Assembly: GCA_016234485.1 (NCBI GenBank)
Contig: JACRBL010000046.1
Span: forward strand, 62,001-126,000
Length of the DNA: 64,000 nt
From: Chloroflexota bacterium
GTDB taxonomy: Bacteria > Chloroflexota > Anaerolineae > Anaerolineales > Villigracilaceae
Reading direction: 5' to 3'
How positions within the stretch are numbered: position 1 is the stretch's first letter; each line of letters opens with the position of its first letter. A program made the position numbers and the translations under genes. Below are positions 16,504 through 25,057 of the stretch, piece after piece. Under the pieces are notes generated by a model. It saw only the letters and a program-made list of their open reading frames with translations. It made no database searches and was not told the DNA's origin.

Positions 16504-16853
16504 AAATCCAACAACGCGTGGGACACTGGGGCGAGCAGGCCGCGGCGGGCTATCTCGAAAAGCAGGGCTACCAAATCCTGGCGCGCAACTTCCGCACCGC
16601 CCACGGCGAAGTGGACATCATCGCCCGCCAGGAAAATGTTCTGGTCTTCGTGGAAGTCAAAACCCGCAGTTCCAACCGCTACGGCTACCCCGAATACTCC
16701 GTCTCCCCTAAAAAGAGACTCCATCTGCTATCTTCGGCAGAGAAATACATTCTCGAGCATCCCGAATACACCACCTGGCGCGTAGACGTCATCGCCGTGG
16801 AGGGAGAGTCGGGCGAGGCGAAGGTGGTGCATTTTGAGAATGTAATCAGATAG
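16500..16853 (+). CDS. UPF0102/YraN family protein
   Basis: A 117-aa YraN family protein with a restriction-endonuclease-like core: GEQAAAGYLEKQGY, then GEVDIIARQ and VFVEVKTRS (the E-D-ExK catalytic set). The family is widespread and predicted to act on branched DNA, but biological function is not settled. The ATG overlaps the GT4 stop codon (ATGA). Confidence 0.87.
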   Translation: MKIQQRVGHWGEQAAAGYLEKQGYQILARNFRTAHGEVDIIARQENVLVFVEVKTRSSNRYGYPEYSVSPKKRLHLLSSAEKYILEHPEYTTWRVDVIAVEGESGEAKVVHFENVIR

Positions 16854-16960
16854 AATTAGGAAGCGAGTCTCATTCCCACCGTTACTCATCCCCCGCATCT
16901 GGGTTATAGGCTATGCAAAGACGGCCTTATGGCTGTCATTTTTGAATCATTGGAGGCTTC

Positions 16961-18196
16961 ATGGAAAAAATTGTCATCACAGGCATGGGGACGGTCAACT
17001 CGCTGGGCTTGTCCGTAAATGAATCGTGGCAGGCCGCCGTCAACGGCGTTTCGGGTGTGGGCGTCATCACACAGTTCGACACGACCGAATATCTGGTCAA
17101 GATCGCCTGCGAAGTGAAAAACTTCGTCCCCGAAAACTACATCGAGGCAAAGGAAGCGCGTCGCCGCGACCGATACCAGCAATTGACCGCCGCGGCCGTC
17201 CAAGAGGCGATGGCGCAGTCCGCGCTGACCGTCACCGAGCAGAACGCGTCGCGCATCGGCGTGGTCATCTCGGCGGCCATCGGCGGACTCAAATCGCTCG
17301 AGGAAGCCATCTTCACCGTCCGCGATTCGGGGCCGCGCCGCGTCAGCCCGTTTCTGATTCCCATGCTCATGCCCAACGGCGCATCGGGACTGACCGCCAT
17401 TGACCACGGCATCAAAGGCCCGTGCATCTCCGTCGCTTCGGCCTGCGCTTCGGGCGCGGACGGGATCGGGACGGCCTGGATGATGCTCCGCAACGGGACG
17501 ATTGACGCGGCCCTCGCGGGCGCGTCCGAGGCGACCATCTGCCGCGCGGGCATCGCGTCCTTCGACCGTCTCGGCGCGATGTCGCGCCGCAACGACGACT
17601 ACTCGATGACGCCCCAGCCCTTCGACAAAAACCGCGATGGCCTGGTGATGGGCGAAGGCTCGGCGGTGATTGTCCTCGAAACCGAATCGCATGCGAAGCA
17701 ACGCGGCGCGCACATTTTGGCCGAACTGGCCGGTTACGCGTCCACGGCAGACGCGTTCCACGTCACGGCCCCGCACGAGGAAGGCGCGGGCGGCGCACAA
17801 GCCATCCGTCAGGCGCTGGCGTCGGCGCAGGTCAATCCAGAGGATGTCGGCTACATCTCCGCGCACGGCACTGGTACGCAACTCAACGATCTCTCCGAGA
17901 CGAAGGCCGTCAAGGCCGCGTTCGGCGCGCAGGCCTACAAAACGCCCATGTCGTCCACCAAGTCCATGACGGGACACATGATGGGCGCAACGGGCGCGCT
18001 CGAAGCCATCTTCTGCGTGCAGGCCATCCGCGAGGGATTGCTCCCGCCCACCATCCACTACGAAACGCCCGATCCCGATTGCGATCTCGATTACATTCCC
18101 AACAAGGCGCGCGAGAAAAAAATCGAAGTCGCCATCAGCAACGCCTTCGGTTTCGGTGGGCATAATGCGGTCTTGGTGGTTCGTAAATATCAGTAA
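16961..18196 (+). CDS. fabF: Beta-ketoacyl-ACP synthase II
   Basis: A 411-aa condensing enzyme. The Cys-His-His triad is complete: C162 in SVASACASGAD, SAHGTGTQLND and KSMTGHMMGATG. It elongates acyl-ACP with malonyl-ACP in fatty acid synthesis, with FabF rather than FabB features (length and HGTGT). No other fab gene is adjacent. GGAGG 5 nt before the ATG is a strong ribosome site. Confidence 0.93.
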   Translation: MEKIVITGMGTVNSLGLSVNESWQAAVNGVSGVGVITQFDTTEYLVKIACEVKNFVPENYIEAKEARRRDRYQQLTAAAVQEAMAQSALTVTEQNASRIGVVISAAIGGLKSLEEAIFTVRDSGPRRVSPFLIPMLMPNGASGLTAIDHGIKGPCISVASACASGADGIGTAWMMLRNGTIDAALAGASEATICRAGIASFDRLGAMSRRNDDYSMTPQPFDKNRDGLVMGEGSAVIVLETESHAKQRGAHILAELAGYASTADAFHVTAPHEEGAGGAQAIRQALASAQVNPEDVGYISAHGTGTQLNDLSETKAVKAAFGAQAYKTPMSSTKSMTGHMMGATGALEAIFCVQAIREGLLPPTIHYETPDPDCDLDYIPNKAREKKIEVAISNAFGFGGHNAVLVVRKYQ

Positions 18197-18207
18197 CGCA
18201 AATTTTT

Positions 18208-18260
18208 GCCGCGAATTACACGAATTTTCGCGAATGATTTAAATTCGTGTAATTCGCGGC
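18208..18260. repeat. Perfect 20-bp inverted repeat
   Basis: GCCGCGAATTACACGAATTT (18208-18227) is mirrored exactly at 18241-18260 with a 13-nt loop. There is no T-run; it sits between fabF and the promoter of the deaminase gene. Confidence 0.8.
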
Positions 18261-18273
18261 TGAAATTGGGGGA

Positions 18274-18279
18274 TATAAT
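18274..18279 (+). promoter_or_regulatory. -10 box placing transcription start at the ATG
   Basis: TATAAT ends 6 nt before the ATG at 18286. No ribosome site is present, so a leaderless mRNA is likely. Confidence 0.55.
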
Positions 18280-18285
18280 TAAGCC

Positions 18286-19287
18286 ATGATCTTCCCCGAT
18301 CTTCCCCTCATTGATCTCCACCGTCACCTCGACGGGAACGTGCGCTTGCAAACCGTGCTTGATCTTGGGCGCAAGCACAATATCGCGTTGCCCGCCTGGG
18401 ACGTGGAATCCCTGCGTCCGCACGTGCAGATCACCGAGCCGAAGCCAACCATCATGGACTTCATCGCCAAGTTCCACTGGCCGATGGCTGTCCTCGTAAA
18501 TTATGACGCCTGTCGCCGCATCGCCTACGAAAACATCGAAGACGCCCGCAACGAGGGCATTGACTACATCGAATTGCGCTTCAGCCCGATGTTCATGGCC
18601 GACGCGCACAAACTGAATCCCGACGGCGTGACCGAAGCGGTCGTGGACGGGACGCAGGCGGGCGCGCGTGACTTTGGCGTGCGCGCCAACCTGATCGGGA
18701 TCATCAGTCGGACGTTTGGCCCCGCCGCCTGTGCCCGCGAAATGGACGCGCTCCTGACCCAACGCGAACGCATCGCCGCCCTCGACCTGGCGGGCGATGA
18801 GGCCAACTTCCCAGGCGGACTCTTCCGCGAGCATTTCAAGCGCGCCCGTGAGGCGGGCTGGCAGTTCACCGTCCACGCGGGCGAAGCGGACGGCGCGCAC
18901 AGCATCTGGCAGGCCCTCCGCGAACTGGGGACAAAACGTCTCGGCCACGCCATCCGCGCCGTGGACGATCCCGCGCTCATGGATTTCATGGCCGAAAATA
19001 GAATCGGCGTGGAAAGCAATCTCACCAGCAACGTGCAGACCAGTTGCGTCCCCGATTATCCCAGCCACCCGCTGAAAACCTTCCTCGAACGCGGCATGCT
19101 CGCCACCATCAACACCGACGACCCTGGCATCTCTGGCATCGACCTGCCTTACGAGTACAACATTGCCGCGCCCAAAGCGGGCCTCAGCGCCGAGCAGATT
19201 CGGCAGGCACAGCAAAACGCGCTGACGATCGCGTTTTTGTCGGACGAAGAAAAACGACTCCTGGTTACACAAAAGGGAAATAAATAA
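18286..19287 (+). CDS. add: Adenosine deaminase
   Basis: A 333-aa adenosine/AMP deaminase family TIM barrel. Zinc ligands H12 and H14 are in [23 protein letters not shown] carries the third His and catalytic Glu region; RLGHAI and NTDDPGISG complete the active site. It converts adenosine to inosine in purine salvage. Length matches bacterial Add. The TATAAT box 6 nt upstream and the lack of a ribosome site suggest leaderless translation. Adenine deaminase is less likely, given the SGIDLPYEY context. Confidence 0.9.
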   Translation: MIFPDLPLIDLHRHLDGNVRLQTVLDLGRKHNIALPAWDVESLRPHVQITEPKPTIMDFIAKFHWPMAVLVNYDACRRIAYENIEDARNEGIDYIELRFSPMFMADAHKLNPDGVTEAVVDGTQAGARDFGVRANLIGIISRTFGPAACAREMDALLTQRERIAALDLAGDEANFPGGLFREHFKRAREAGWQFTVHAGEADGAHSIWQALRELGTKRLGHAIRAVDDPALMDFMAENRIGVESNLTSNVQTSCVPDYPSHPLKTFLERGMLATINTDDPGISGIDLPYEYNIAAPKAGLSAEQIRQAQQNALTIAFLSDEEKRLLVTQKGNK

Positions 19288-19895
19288 TGTTGAGGAATTC
19301 TTATCTACTTCGCGTCAGCGCATTTTTTCTAATCCTTTTTTGCAATGCTTGTGAACCATTCCAGAGCCCAACTCCTTCCATTGAAGTTGAAGATGCTTCA
19401 TCGAATTTATTGGGCGCAATCAACTGTCAAGAAATCTTTAAACGAAGAGTTGATTGGGCATGGACTATTACAAAAATAGAACAAGGGTACGAAAATGCCG
19501 GTGGCGATCCAAAGAACAAAATCGAATACGCCCAATGCTATGCCTATACCAACTATAAAGCCTACCAGGAGGGCTTAGGTAAAGTTGCGATTGTGTATAT
19601 TATACTTAACAGATACTCCCAGGAAATTTCTCTAAGTGAAGTTGGCAATACACTAACGGATTTTTCGGGGGAAGAGACACAAATTTCCATTGAATCAAAT
19701 GTCGGCGACGAGATGATTACAGAGTGCCTGGCCGATCAACAGTATATGAATTGCATGATTGAGGCTAGGTTTAGGAATGTTGTTCTTCATTTGCGGATTA
19801 ATACGGACAAGAGAATTCCGAAATATGAAATTGAGGCATTGATAAATTTTCTCCTTTCTAACCTGGCTGAGGGAATTGGGAAATCAATTTTTTAA
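19287..19895 (+). CDS. Putative lipoprotein, unknown function
   Basis: A 202-aa protein with a hydrophobic N-terminus ending FFLILFCNACEPF; C22 could be lipidated although the lipobox is poor. The mature part contains several cysteines and no family I recognise. The ATG overlaps the TAA of the deaminase gene by one base (TAATG), so it is translationally coupled. It is clearly more AT-rich than the genes on both sides, which suggests recent acquisition or relaxed constraint. Confidence 0.6.
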   Translation: MLRNSYLLRVSAFFLILFCNACEPFQSPTPSIEVEDASSNLLGAINCQEIFKRRVDWAWTITKIEQGYENAGGDPKNKIEYAQCYAYTNYKAYQEGLGKVAIVYIILNRYSQEISLSEVGNTLTDFSGEETQISIESNVGDEMITECLADQQYMNCMIEARFRNVVLHLRINTDKRIPKYEIEALINFLLSNLAEGIGKSIF

Positions 19896-19929
19896 TGAGA
19901 CTCGATCATCGCGATAGGCTACCCCGGGC

Positions 19930-20370
19930 ATGATGCAAATATCAATCGAAATTGTAACGATCATAGAAAATCAACTTCTTGAGGCTTTCGCGCGCCTAAT
20001 CCCTCAACTAAAAATCTCTTCGCCCCAACTGACACAGGAAATATTAGTATCCCTGCTCGCGTCCGACGCGTCCACGCTGTTGACCGCGCGGGACGAGGCC
20101 ACTGGTCAGATCGTCGGGATGCTGACGCTCATCGTCTACCGCGTCCCAACAGGGGTCCGCGCGCGGATCGAAGACGTCGTCGTGGACGAGTCCATGCGCG
20201 GGCGCGGGATCGCCATCCAACTCGTAGAACGAGCGTTGGAGATCGCCCGCGAAAAAGGCGCGGACGGGGTCGCGCTCACGTCCAACCCCAAGCGCGAGGC
20301 GGCCAATCGGTTGTATCAAAAGGTGGGATTTAAGAAGTGGGAAACGAACGTGTATTTTTATAAATTCTAG
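19930..20370 (+). CDS. GNAT family N-acetyltransferase
   Basis: A 146-aa GNAT acetyltransferase. The acetyl-CoA loop is seen in VVVDESMRGRGIAIQLVERALE, and the C-terminal NRLYQKVGFKKWETNVYFY is typical. Substrate unknown. The region between the previous stop and this ATG (34 nt) carries no clear ribosome site, and the first 45 residues differ in composition from the GC-rich remainder, so the true start could be slightly later. Family assignment is firm. Confidence 0.85.
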   Translation: MMQISIEIVTIIENQLLEAFARLIPQLKISSPQLTQEILVSLLASDASTLLTARDEATGQIVGMLTLIVYRVPTGVRARIEDVVVDESMRGRGIAIQLVERALEIAREKGADGVALTSNPKREAANRLYQKVGFKKWETNVYFYKF

Positions 20371-20472
20371 TGTTACAGAGCAAAATCTGTTCGCGAGCAG
20401 TTGCACTGCGAGCAGGATGCAGGGCAACTGCATCCAAAACCAGAGAAAAACTGGCAATTTTGCGTTGTGATG

Positions 20473-21234
20473 CTAATATTTCTCTTTCAACTCGGCCACA
20501 GGCAAAACCACAAAGCCTTCTTCTTTCGCCCCCAATTGCATGGTTTCGCTGGGACGTTTCACCGACATCCATGCGGTGAAGGCGGCGGCGAGAGCGTCGA
20601 GTTGTTCGGGCGGGTAGATCAAGTCCATGGGCAGGATGCCGAGGCGCAGACGATGACGGGTGATCTCCTCGAAGAAATCCATCGGGTCTTTCACGCGCAA
20701 GCCCGCGTCGTGCAGGACGATCTGGCGTTGGAGGCGGCCTTCGAGCGTGGGCTTCGGGAGGGGAATTTGTCCCAGCAGGGCGGTGAAGCAGGCGTGTGGA
20801 TGCGTCTCGAGCCAGAGGAGTTCTGCGCCTTCGTGGGGATGTTGTTTAAATCCCATTTTTAGCAAACGCTTGTAGAGCGAAAATCCCAACTGCACCCAAC
20901 TGGCGCAAGTCTTCTCACGGGAGGGCGTCGCGCTGACCGAGATGCCGCGCCCGCGCAGGTCGGCCTCAGCCAGCCGAAGGTCCGCGCCGCGCAGCGAGTG
21001 GGGAGTCAACGTCTGCTTTTCGAGTCGCTTGCGGACGAGTCCCGCGTTCACTTTTGACGGCGCGTTCACAGCCACCGTCGCGGCGGGGAAGTTTCCCACG
21101 AAGGTCAACACATCTTCGAGTTCGCCCTCAGAGAGCGCGAGCAGGTTGCGCTCGTCGTCGAGCGCGGCGAAGGTGAAGGGACTGCGCCCTGCGGTGGGGT
21201 CAATGCCGATGAAGGCGTGATGGGTGAACAGCAT
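20473..21234 (-). CDS. DUF429 family protein (RNase H-like fold)
   Basis: A 253-aa DUF429 protein. It opens FIGIDPTAGRSPFTFAALD, typical of the family's predicted RNase H-like nuclease, and has the conserved VNAPSKVNAGLVRKRLE and ETHPHACFTALLG. Function is unknown. I start at the ATG at 21234, where homology begins; the longer frame to 21435 runs through a palindromic repeat and the start of the thioredoxin-like gene. The gene runs divergently from the thioredoxin-like gene. Confidence 0.82.
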   Translation of the reverse strand: MLFTHHAFIGIDPTAGRSPFTFAALDDERNLLALSEGELEDVLTFVGNFPAATVAVNAPSKVNAGLVRKRLEKQTLTPHSLRGADLRLAEADLRGRGISVSATPSREKTCASWVQLGFSLYKRLLKMGFKQHPHEGAELLWLETHPHACFTALLGQIPLPKPTLEGRLQRQIVLHDAGLRVKDPMDFFEEITRHRLRLGILPMDLIYPPEQLDALAAAFTAWMSVKRPSETMQLGAKEEGFVVLPVAELKEKY

Positions 21235-21277
21235 GGTAAGATGAGAAATTGATGTCGCGTCGAAACTCGGGGTCGGA

Positions 21278-21320
21278 GTCCAAAGTCTCTGACTTTGGAC
21301 AGCAAAATCGGAGATTTTGC
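21278..21320. repeat. Twin palindromes with TCT and GGA centres
   Basis: GTCCAAAGTC-TCT-GACTTTGGAC at 21278-21300 is followed by GCAAAATC-GGA-GATTTTGC at 21302-21320. It has the same paired design as 3953-3995 and 38033-38075. Confidence 0.8.
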
Positions 21321-21357
21321 AATCCGCAAAAAGAAGTGTAGCCCAAAAAGGATTTTT

Positions 21358-21897
21358 ATGCAATCGAAACAAAGGATTTTTTTTGCCGCGATTTTGGCGC
21401 TCGGCTTGGTCTGGATCTTTTTGAGCGCAGACCAAGACGGCGCTTCGACGAACGGACTCATCCCCGCGCCGCGAGCGGGATTTCTCGCGCCTGATTTCAC
21501 GCTGGAAACAATGGATGGCGACACGGTGAAATTATCCGACTTGCGCGGGCAGGCGGTGATCGTCAATTTGTGGGCGACGTGGTGTCCGCCTTGCAAAGCC
21601 GAGATGCCCGCCCTGCAAAAAGTGTACGAGGAATACAAGGCGCGCGGGCTGGTGGTGTTGGCGGTCAATTCCACTGCGCAGGATGATCCGCAAGCCATCC
21701 CCGCGTTCATCGCGGAATATGGCCTGACCTTCCCCGTGCTGTTGGACACGAACAACGAAGCGGGCAGACTCTATGAACTGCGCTCGTTGCCTTCCACTTT
21801 TTTCATCGGCCGCGACGGAATTATTTATGAAGTGGTGATCGGCGGCCCGATGGCTGAAGCCCTGCTTCGGACACGCGTGGAGGAAATTCTGAAATGA
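21358..21897 (+). CDS. TlpA/ResA-like membrane-anchored thioredoxin
   Basis: A 179-aa extracytoplasmic thioredoxin. An N-terminal signal anchor (RIFFAAILALGLVWIFL) precedes the AhpC/TSA-type fold with APDFTLETMDG and the redox pair C76-P-P-C79 in LWATWCPPCK. It probably reduces disulfides outside the membrane, for example in cytochrome maturation, but no ccm gene is nearby. The frame extends back to 21295 through the twin palindrome; I start at the ATG at 21358. Its stop overlaps the start of the Lgt-like gene by 4 nt. Confidence 0.88.
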   Translation: MQSKQRIFFAAILALGLVWIFLSADQDGASTNGLIPAPRAGFLAPDFTLETMDGDTVKLSDLRGQAVIVNLWATWCPPCKAEMPALQKVYEEYKARGLVVLAVNSTAQDDPQAIPAFIAEYGLTFPVLLDTNNEAGRLYELRSLPSTFFIGRDGIIYEVVIGGPMAEALLRTRVEEILK

Positions 21898-22628
21898 TCG
21901 AGGCTATTCAAAATTGGTTCGCGCCGCCGCGCCATTTAATCCTGCTCGTGATCGCGCTTTGGTTTGGTTGGTGGCTGGCGGAAAGAATCGTCAAGCGCGA
22001 AGGGAAGGTCCACGAAGCCGCCTTCAGCAATCTGACGTTTTACGGCCTACTGGCCTTTGTGATTGGTGGGCGCGTCCTTTACGCGCTCGATAATTTGGCG
22101 GTTTTTTCTCTTTCACCCCTGAGCATTTTCTCGCCCAATCCGCAACTCTTCGATCCGTTCTTCGCCGGTACGGCGGCCATCGTCACGATGCTGGTTTACG
22201 GCCAGCGCGCCAAGCTTCCCTTTTGGCAGACCCTCGACGCGCTGACTCCCCTGCTGGCGGCGCTGATGCTCGGCCTCGGCGCGGCGCACCTGGCGGAAGG
22301 TTCGGCGTTTGGCCGCGAGACGTCCCTGCCTTGGGGCATCGCGGTGGATGGCGTGACGCGGCATCCCAGCCAGGTCTACGAAACCGTCTTCGCCTTTTTC
22401 ATCCTGAACTTGATCGGGACGCGCGGACCTCTCCCCCACGCGGGCGCGCAATTCCTGACGTTTCTCGCGTGGACCTCGGCCGCGCGCCTGTTCCTCGAAG
22501 CCTTCCGCGGCGACAGCGTCCTCATCTTTGGCAGTTTGAGGCTGGGACAGATTCTGGCGTGGGCTGTGTTGGCGGTCGCGTTTCTGGCGCTGAACAGGTT
22601 ACAATCCAAAGAGCAACTCGCCAATTAA
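21894..22628 (+). CDS. Prolipoprotein diacylglyceryl transferase-like protein
   Basis: A 244-aa polytopic protein related to Lgt. Matches include GGRVLYAL, GSAFGRETSLPWGI (compare the Lgt FGRxTxxPWG) and RHPSQVYE. The family's HGG motif and usual Asn/Glu-rich loop before GR are not seen, so enzymatic competence is uncertain. It overlaps the thioredoxin-like gene by ATGA. Because many lipoproteins are encoded in this window a true Lgt must exist; this could be a divergent paralogue rather than the housekeeping enzyme. Confidence 0.72.
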   Translation: MIEAIQNWFAPPRHLILLVIALWFGWWLAERIVKREGKVHEAAFSNLTFYGLLAFVIGGRVLYALDNLAVFSLSPLSIFSPNPQLFDPFFAGTAAIVTMLVYGQRAKLPFWQTLDALTPLLAALMLGLGAAHLAEGSAFGRETSLPWGIAVDGVTRHPSQVYETVFAFFILNLIGTRGPLPHAGAQFLTFLAWTSAARLFLEAFRGDSVLIFGSLRLGQILAWAVLAVAFLALNRLQSKEQLAN

Positions 22629-22654
22629 TCCCCTCTCTATTCTGGCTACACGCT

Positions 22655-23008
22655 ATGGACAAAATCTTCATCAAAGACCTGAAAGTTCGCGGCATCCTCG
22701 GCATCCACGATTGGGAACGGGTGACGCCGCGCGATATTGTCATCAACGTCACTGTCTACGCGGATACGCGGAAAGCCGCCCGCTCCGACGACATTGCCGA
22801 TTGCGTGGATTACAGCGCTCTGGCAAAAAAAATCCGCGCTCACGCGGAATACGCGGCGCGGATGACGGTGGAAGCGCTTGCCAACGATCTGGCAGAGATC
22901 TGTCTGCACGAGCCGAGGGTACGCAAGGCGCTCGTTCGTGTGGAGAAGCCTGGAGCTGTCCCTGAGGCTGAATCGGTTGGCGTGGAAGTGGAACGGAAGC
23001 GAAAGTAG
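22655..23008 (+). CDS. folB: Dihydroneopterin aldolase
   Basis: A 117-aa FolB. It starts MDKIFIKDLKVRGILGIHDWERV with the conserved Glu of the family, and includes the catalytic-site DCVDYSALAKKI and TVEALANDLAEICL. It makes 6-hydroxymethyl-dihydropterin in folate synthesis. It converges with folE, which lies 2 nt downstream on the other strand: two folate enzymes tail to tail. The upstream 26 nt contain no clear promoter, so it may be read through from the Lgt-like gene. Confidence 0.9.
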   Translation: MDKIFIKDLKVRGILGIHDWERVTPRDIVINVTVYADTRKAARSDDIADCVDYSALAKKIRAHAEYAARMTVEALANDLAEICLHEPRVRKALVRVEKPGAVPEAESVGVEVERKRK

Positions 23009-23010
23009 GT

Positions 23011-23655
23011 TTATATCCGCAACGGAGCGGAGCCGCGCGAGATGTTCGCGAGAAATTCTTCGCGCGTGGCGAGGTTGGCACGGAAAGCTCCGTGCATGGC
23101 CGAGGTGGTCATGCGCGCGTCGTGCTTCTGTACGCCGCGCATCATCATGCAAAGATGCACAGCCTCCACCACGACGGCAACGCCCTGGGGTTTGAGCAAG
23201 TCCCGCAAAAAGTCCGCGATCTGACGCGTCATGCGTTCCTGCACTTGCAGGCGGCGCGCGTACATGTCCACGATGCGGGGAATTTTCGAGATGCCCAGCA
23301 CCTTGCCATCGGGGATATATGCCACGTGGACGCGTCCCATAAACGGAAGCATGTGGTGTTCGCACAGGCTATAAAACTCGATGTCGCGCACGATCACCAT
23401 TTCGTCATATTTGACTTCAAAGAGCGCGCCATTAATCATGGCGACGGGGTCAATGGAATAACCCGCCAACAATTCGTTATACATGCGCGCCACGCGGCGC
23501 GGCGTATTTTTCAATCCTTCGCGTTTGGGGTCCTCGCCCAGCGCCAATAACAATTCCGTAACCGTTCCCTCGATCTGCGGGGCGTTGATGGGGCTTGCGG
23601 CAATTTTATCGTCGGTCAGTTCGTCGTCAAAATCCAGCATATCCATTAATCTCAT
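23011..23655 (-). CDS. folE: GTP cyclohydrolase I
   Basis: A 214-aa type I GTP cyclohydrolase. Zinc and catalytic residues are in [10 protein letters not shown] and [25 protein letters not shown] is typical. It opens the folate pathway from GTP. The start may be the ATG at 23655 or, better supplied with GGATGAG, the ATG three codons later at 23646. It lies downstream of the hpf terminator, so it needs its own promoter, which I could not identify with confidence. Confidence 0.93.
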   Translation of the reverse strand: MRLMDMLDFDDELTDDKIAASPINAPQIEGTVTELLLALGEDPKREGLKNTPRRVARMYNELLAGYSIDPVAMINGALFEVKYDEMVIVRDIEFYSLCEHHMLPFMGRVHVAYIPDGKVLGISKIPRIVDMYARRLQVQERMTRQIADFLRDLLKPQGVAVVVEAVHLCMMMRGVQKHDARMTTSAMHGAFRANLATREEFLANISRGSAPLRI

Positions 23656-23666
23656 CCAATAGGCGG

Positions 23667-23697
23667 CAAAAAGCGCAGGGGATTTCTCCCCTGCGCT
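23667..23697 (-). terminator. Intrinsic terminator of the hpf transcript
   Basis: AGCGCAGGGG / CCCCTGCGCT with a 6-nt loop; on the minus strand it is followed by TTTTT. Confidence 0.85.
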
Positions 23698-23718
23698 CTT
23701 CGCGGTCTGCGTAAGATG

Positions 23719-24285
23719 TTAGCCGATCTCAGGTTCGATCAGGCCGTAACTTCCGTTGCGCCTGCGATAAAGCACGTTGATCTTGCTTGTCTCTGCGTTG
23801 TAGAAGACAAAGAAGTTGTCGTGTTCCAGTTCGCGCATCTGCACGACGGCCTCTTCCTCGTTCATCGGGTAGAGGACGAACTTCTTACGGCGCGCCACCA
23901 GCGGGGACAGCTCGCCCGTCTCGTCGTCGAGGATCTGCTCGGCGGCATCGGCGGCGGAACGCCCGTCTCCGCGGCCGTGATAATGTTTGCCTTTGTGCCG
24001 CTCGATCTGGCGATCCATTTTATCGAGGGCAGAATCGTAAGCAACGCGCAGGTCATCGGCGCGCTCCTCCGCGCGCAAGAGCAGACCTTTGCCGCGCACG
24101 GTAATTTCGGCGTTGTAACGATCGGATGCGTTGCGCGCAGATTTCAGGTGTGTAATTTCCACACGCACATCTTCGATCTGCGGCAGGTGTCGGCTTAGGC
24201 GTTCGGCCTTTTCGGTCACGTACTCGTTGATGCGGTCGGTCAATTCCATGTTGCGAGTGAGAACGTCTACTTGATGGTGGGACAT
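23719..24285 (-). CDS. hpf: Ribosome hibernation promoting factor (long form)
   Basis: A 188-aa long-form HPF. Residues 1-100 are the S30AE domain (DVLTRNMELTDRINEYV, HLKSARNASDRYNAEITVRG) and the C-terminal dimerisation domain is VLYPMNEEEAVVQMRELEHD (split) with FFVFYNAETSKINVLYRR. It joins 70S ribosomes into 100S dimers in stationary phase. AAGGAGG before the ATG is strong. It ends the operon or run that includes comF; an intrinsic terminator follows. Confidence 0.94.
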   Translation of the reverse strand: MSHHQVDVLTRNMELTDRINEYVTEKAERLSRHLPQIEDVRVEITHLKSARNASDRYNAEITVRGKGLLLRAEERADDLRVAYDSALDKMDRQIERHKGKHYHGRGDGRSAADAAEQILDDETGELSPLVARRKKFVLYPMNEEEAVVQMRELEHDNFFVFYNAETSKINVLYRRRNGSYGLIEPEIG

Positions 24286-24309
24286 GGGACCTCCTTAGAG
24301 ATGGGTGGA

Positions 24310-25047
24310 TTAGACTTGCTTCAAACCGTGGTGCGGCAACGCCCGCGCCACGGTTAATGCAAACACATCTTTTGCGCCCGATTGATAGAGCGCTTCAGCG
24401 CTGGACGAGAGGGTGGATCCTGTGGTGGAGACATCGTCCATCACGAGGACAGTTTTCCCCCGCACGAGAGAGGCTGTGGCAACAAAGGCATTTTGCATGT
24501 TTGCGCGACGCTCCATTGCAGAGAGGCCAACCTGCGAGTTCGTCTCGCGATGGCGTTTCAGCGCGGCAGGTTTGTAATCCAAACCAAGAGCGAGCGATAA
24601 TGGGCGTGCAATCAAGTCAACTTGATTATACCCTCGTTCCCTCCTTCGTTTTCGTCCAAGCGGAATGGGCACAACCACGTCCAGTGGCCAATTCAGCGAT
24701 TCGGCAAAGCGGGTAAGCGGAACTGCCAGGGCATCTCCCAGTCCCATATCGCGGCGATATTTGAGTTTATGCAAGGCTTGCCGAATAGGGAAATCAAAAG
24801 CCGCCCAGGCGCGCAACGCGCGATAAGGCGGCGGGTTAGATTGACAATGCTGGCAGAGTCCCGCGTGAGCAACGGGCAGTCCACATTTCTCGCACAAATT
24901 CCCTGTGAGCATTGGGACTTTCCCCTGACATTCATCGCACCAGCGGGCTCCAACGTTTCCGCACCCACCACAGCGAGGCGGAAACACCCAGTCGAGCCCG
25001 CTCCATGCCAGTCGGTAAAGCGGATACGACCAATGGGGTCTCGTCAC
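24310..25047 (-). CDS. comF: ComF family phosphoribosyltransferase-like protein
   Basis: A 245-aa ComF. An N-terminal zinc-binding region (CGGCG, CDEC, CEKCG, CQHC) is followed by the PRTase fold with VVPIPLGRKRRRERGYNQ and VLVMDDVSTTGSTL. ComF works in DNA uptake during competence. The frame is open to 25083, overlapping tadC by 26 nt, but a GTG at 25047 has AAAGG 7 nt upstream and a family-like N-terminus, so I use it. It follows the Tad genes, which fits a pilus-linked DNA-uptake role, though the link is only positional. Confidence 0.87.
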   Translation of the reverse strand: MTRPHWSYPLYRLAWSGLDWVFPPRCGGCGNVGARWCDECQGKVPMLTGNLCEKCGLPVAHAGLCQHCQSNPPPYRALRAWAAFDFPIRQALHKLKYRRDMGLGDALAVPLTRFAESLNWPLDVVVPIPLGRKRRRERGYNQVDLIARPLSLALGLDYKPAALKRHRETNSQVGLSAMERRANMQNAFVATASLVRGKTVLVMDDVSTTGSTLSSSAEALYQSGAKDVFALTVARALPHHGLKQV

Positions 25048-25057
25048 TAGTTTGCCT

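Noticed and set aside
16854..16960. tRNA or small RNA in the spacers
   Set aside because: No cloverleaf or conserved RNA motif was seen here or in the other spacers; only hairpins.
20416..20436. GATGCAG/CTGCATC hairpin as terminator for the GNAT gene
   Set aside because: The stem is short and has no T-run on the plus strand.
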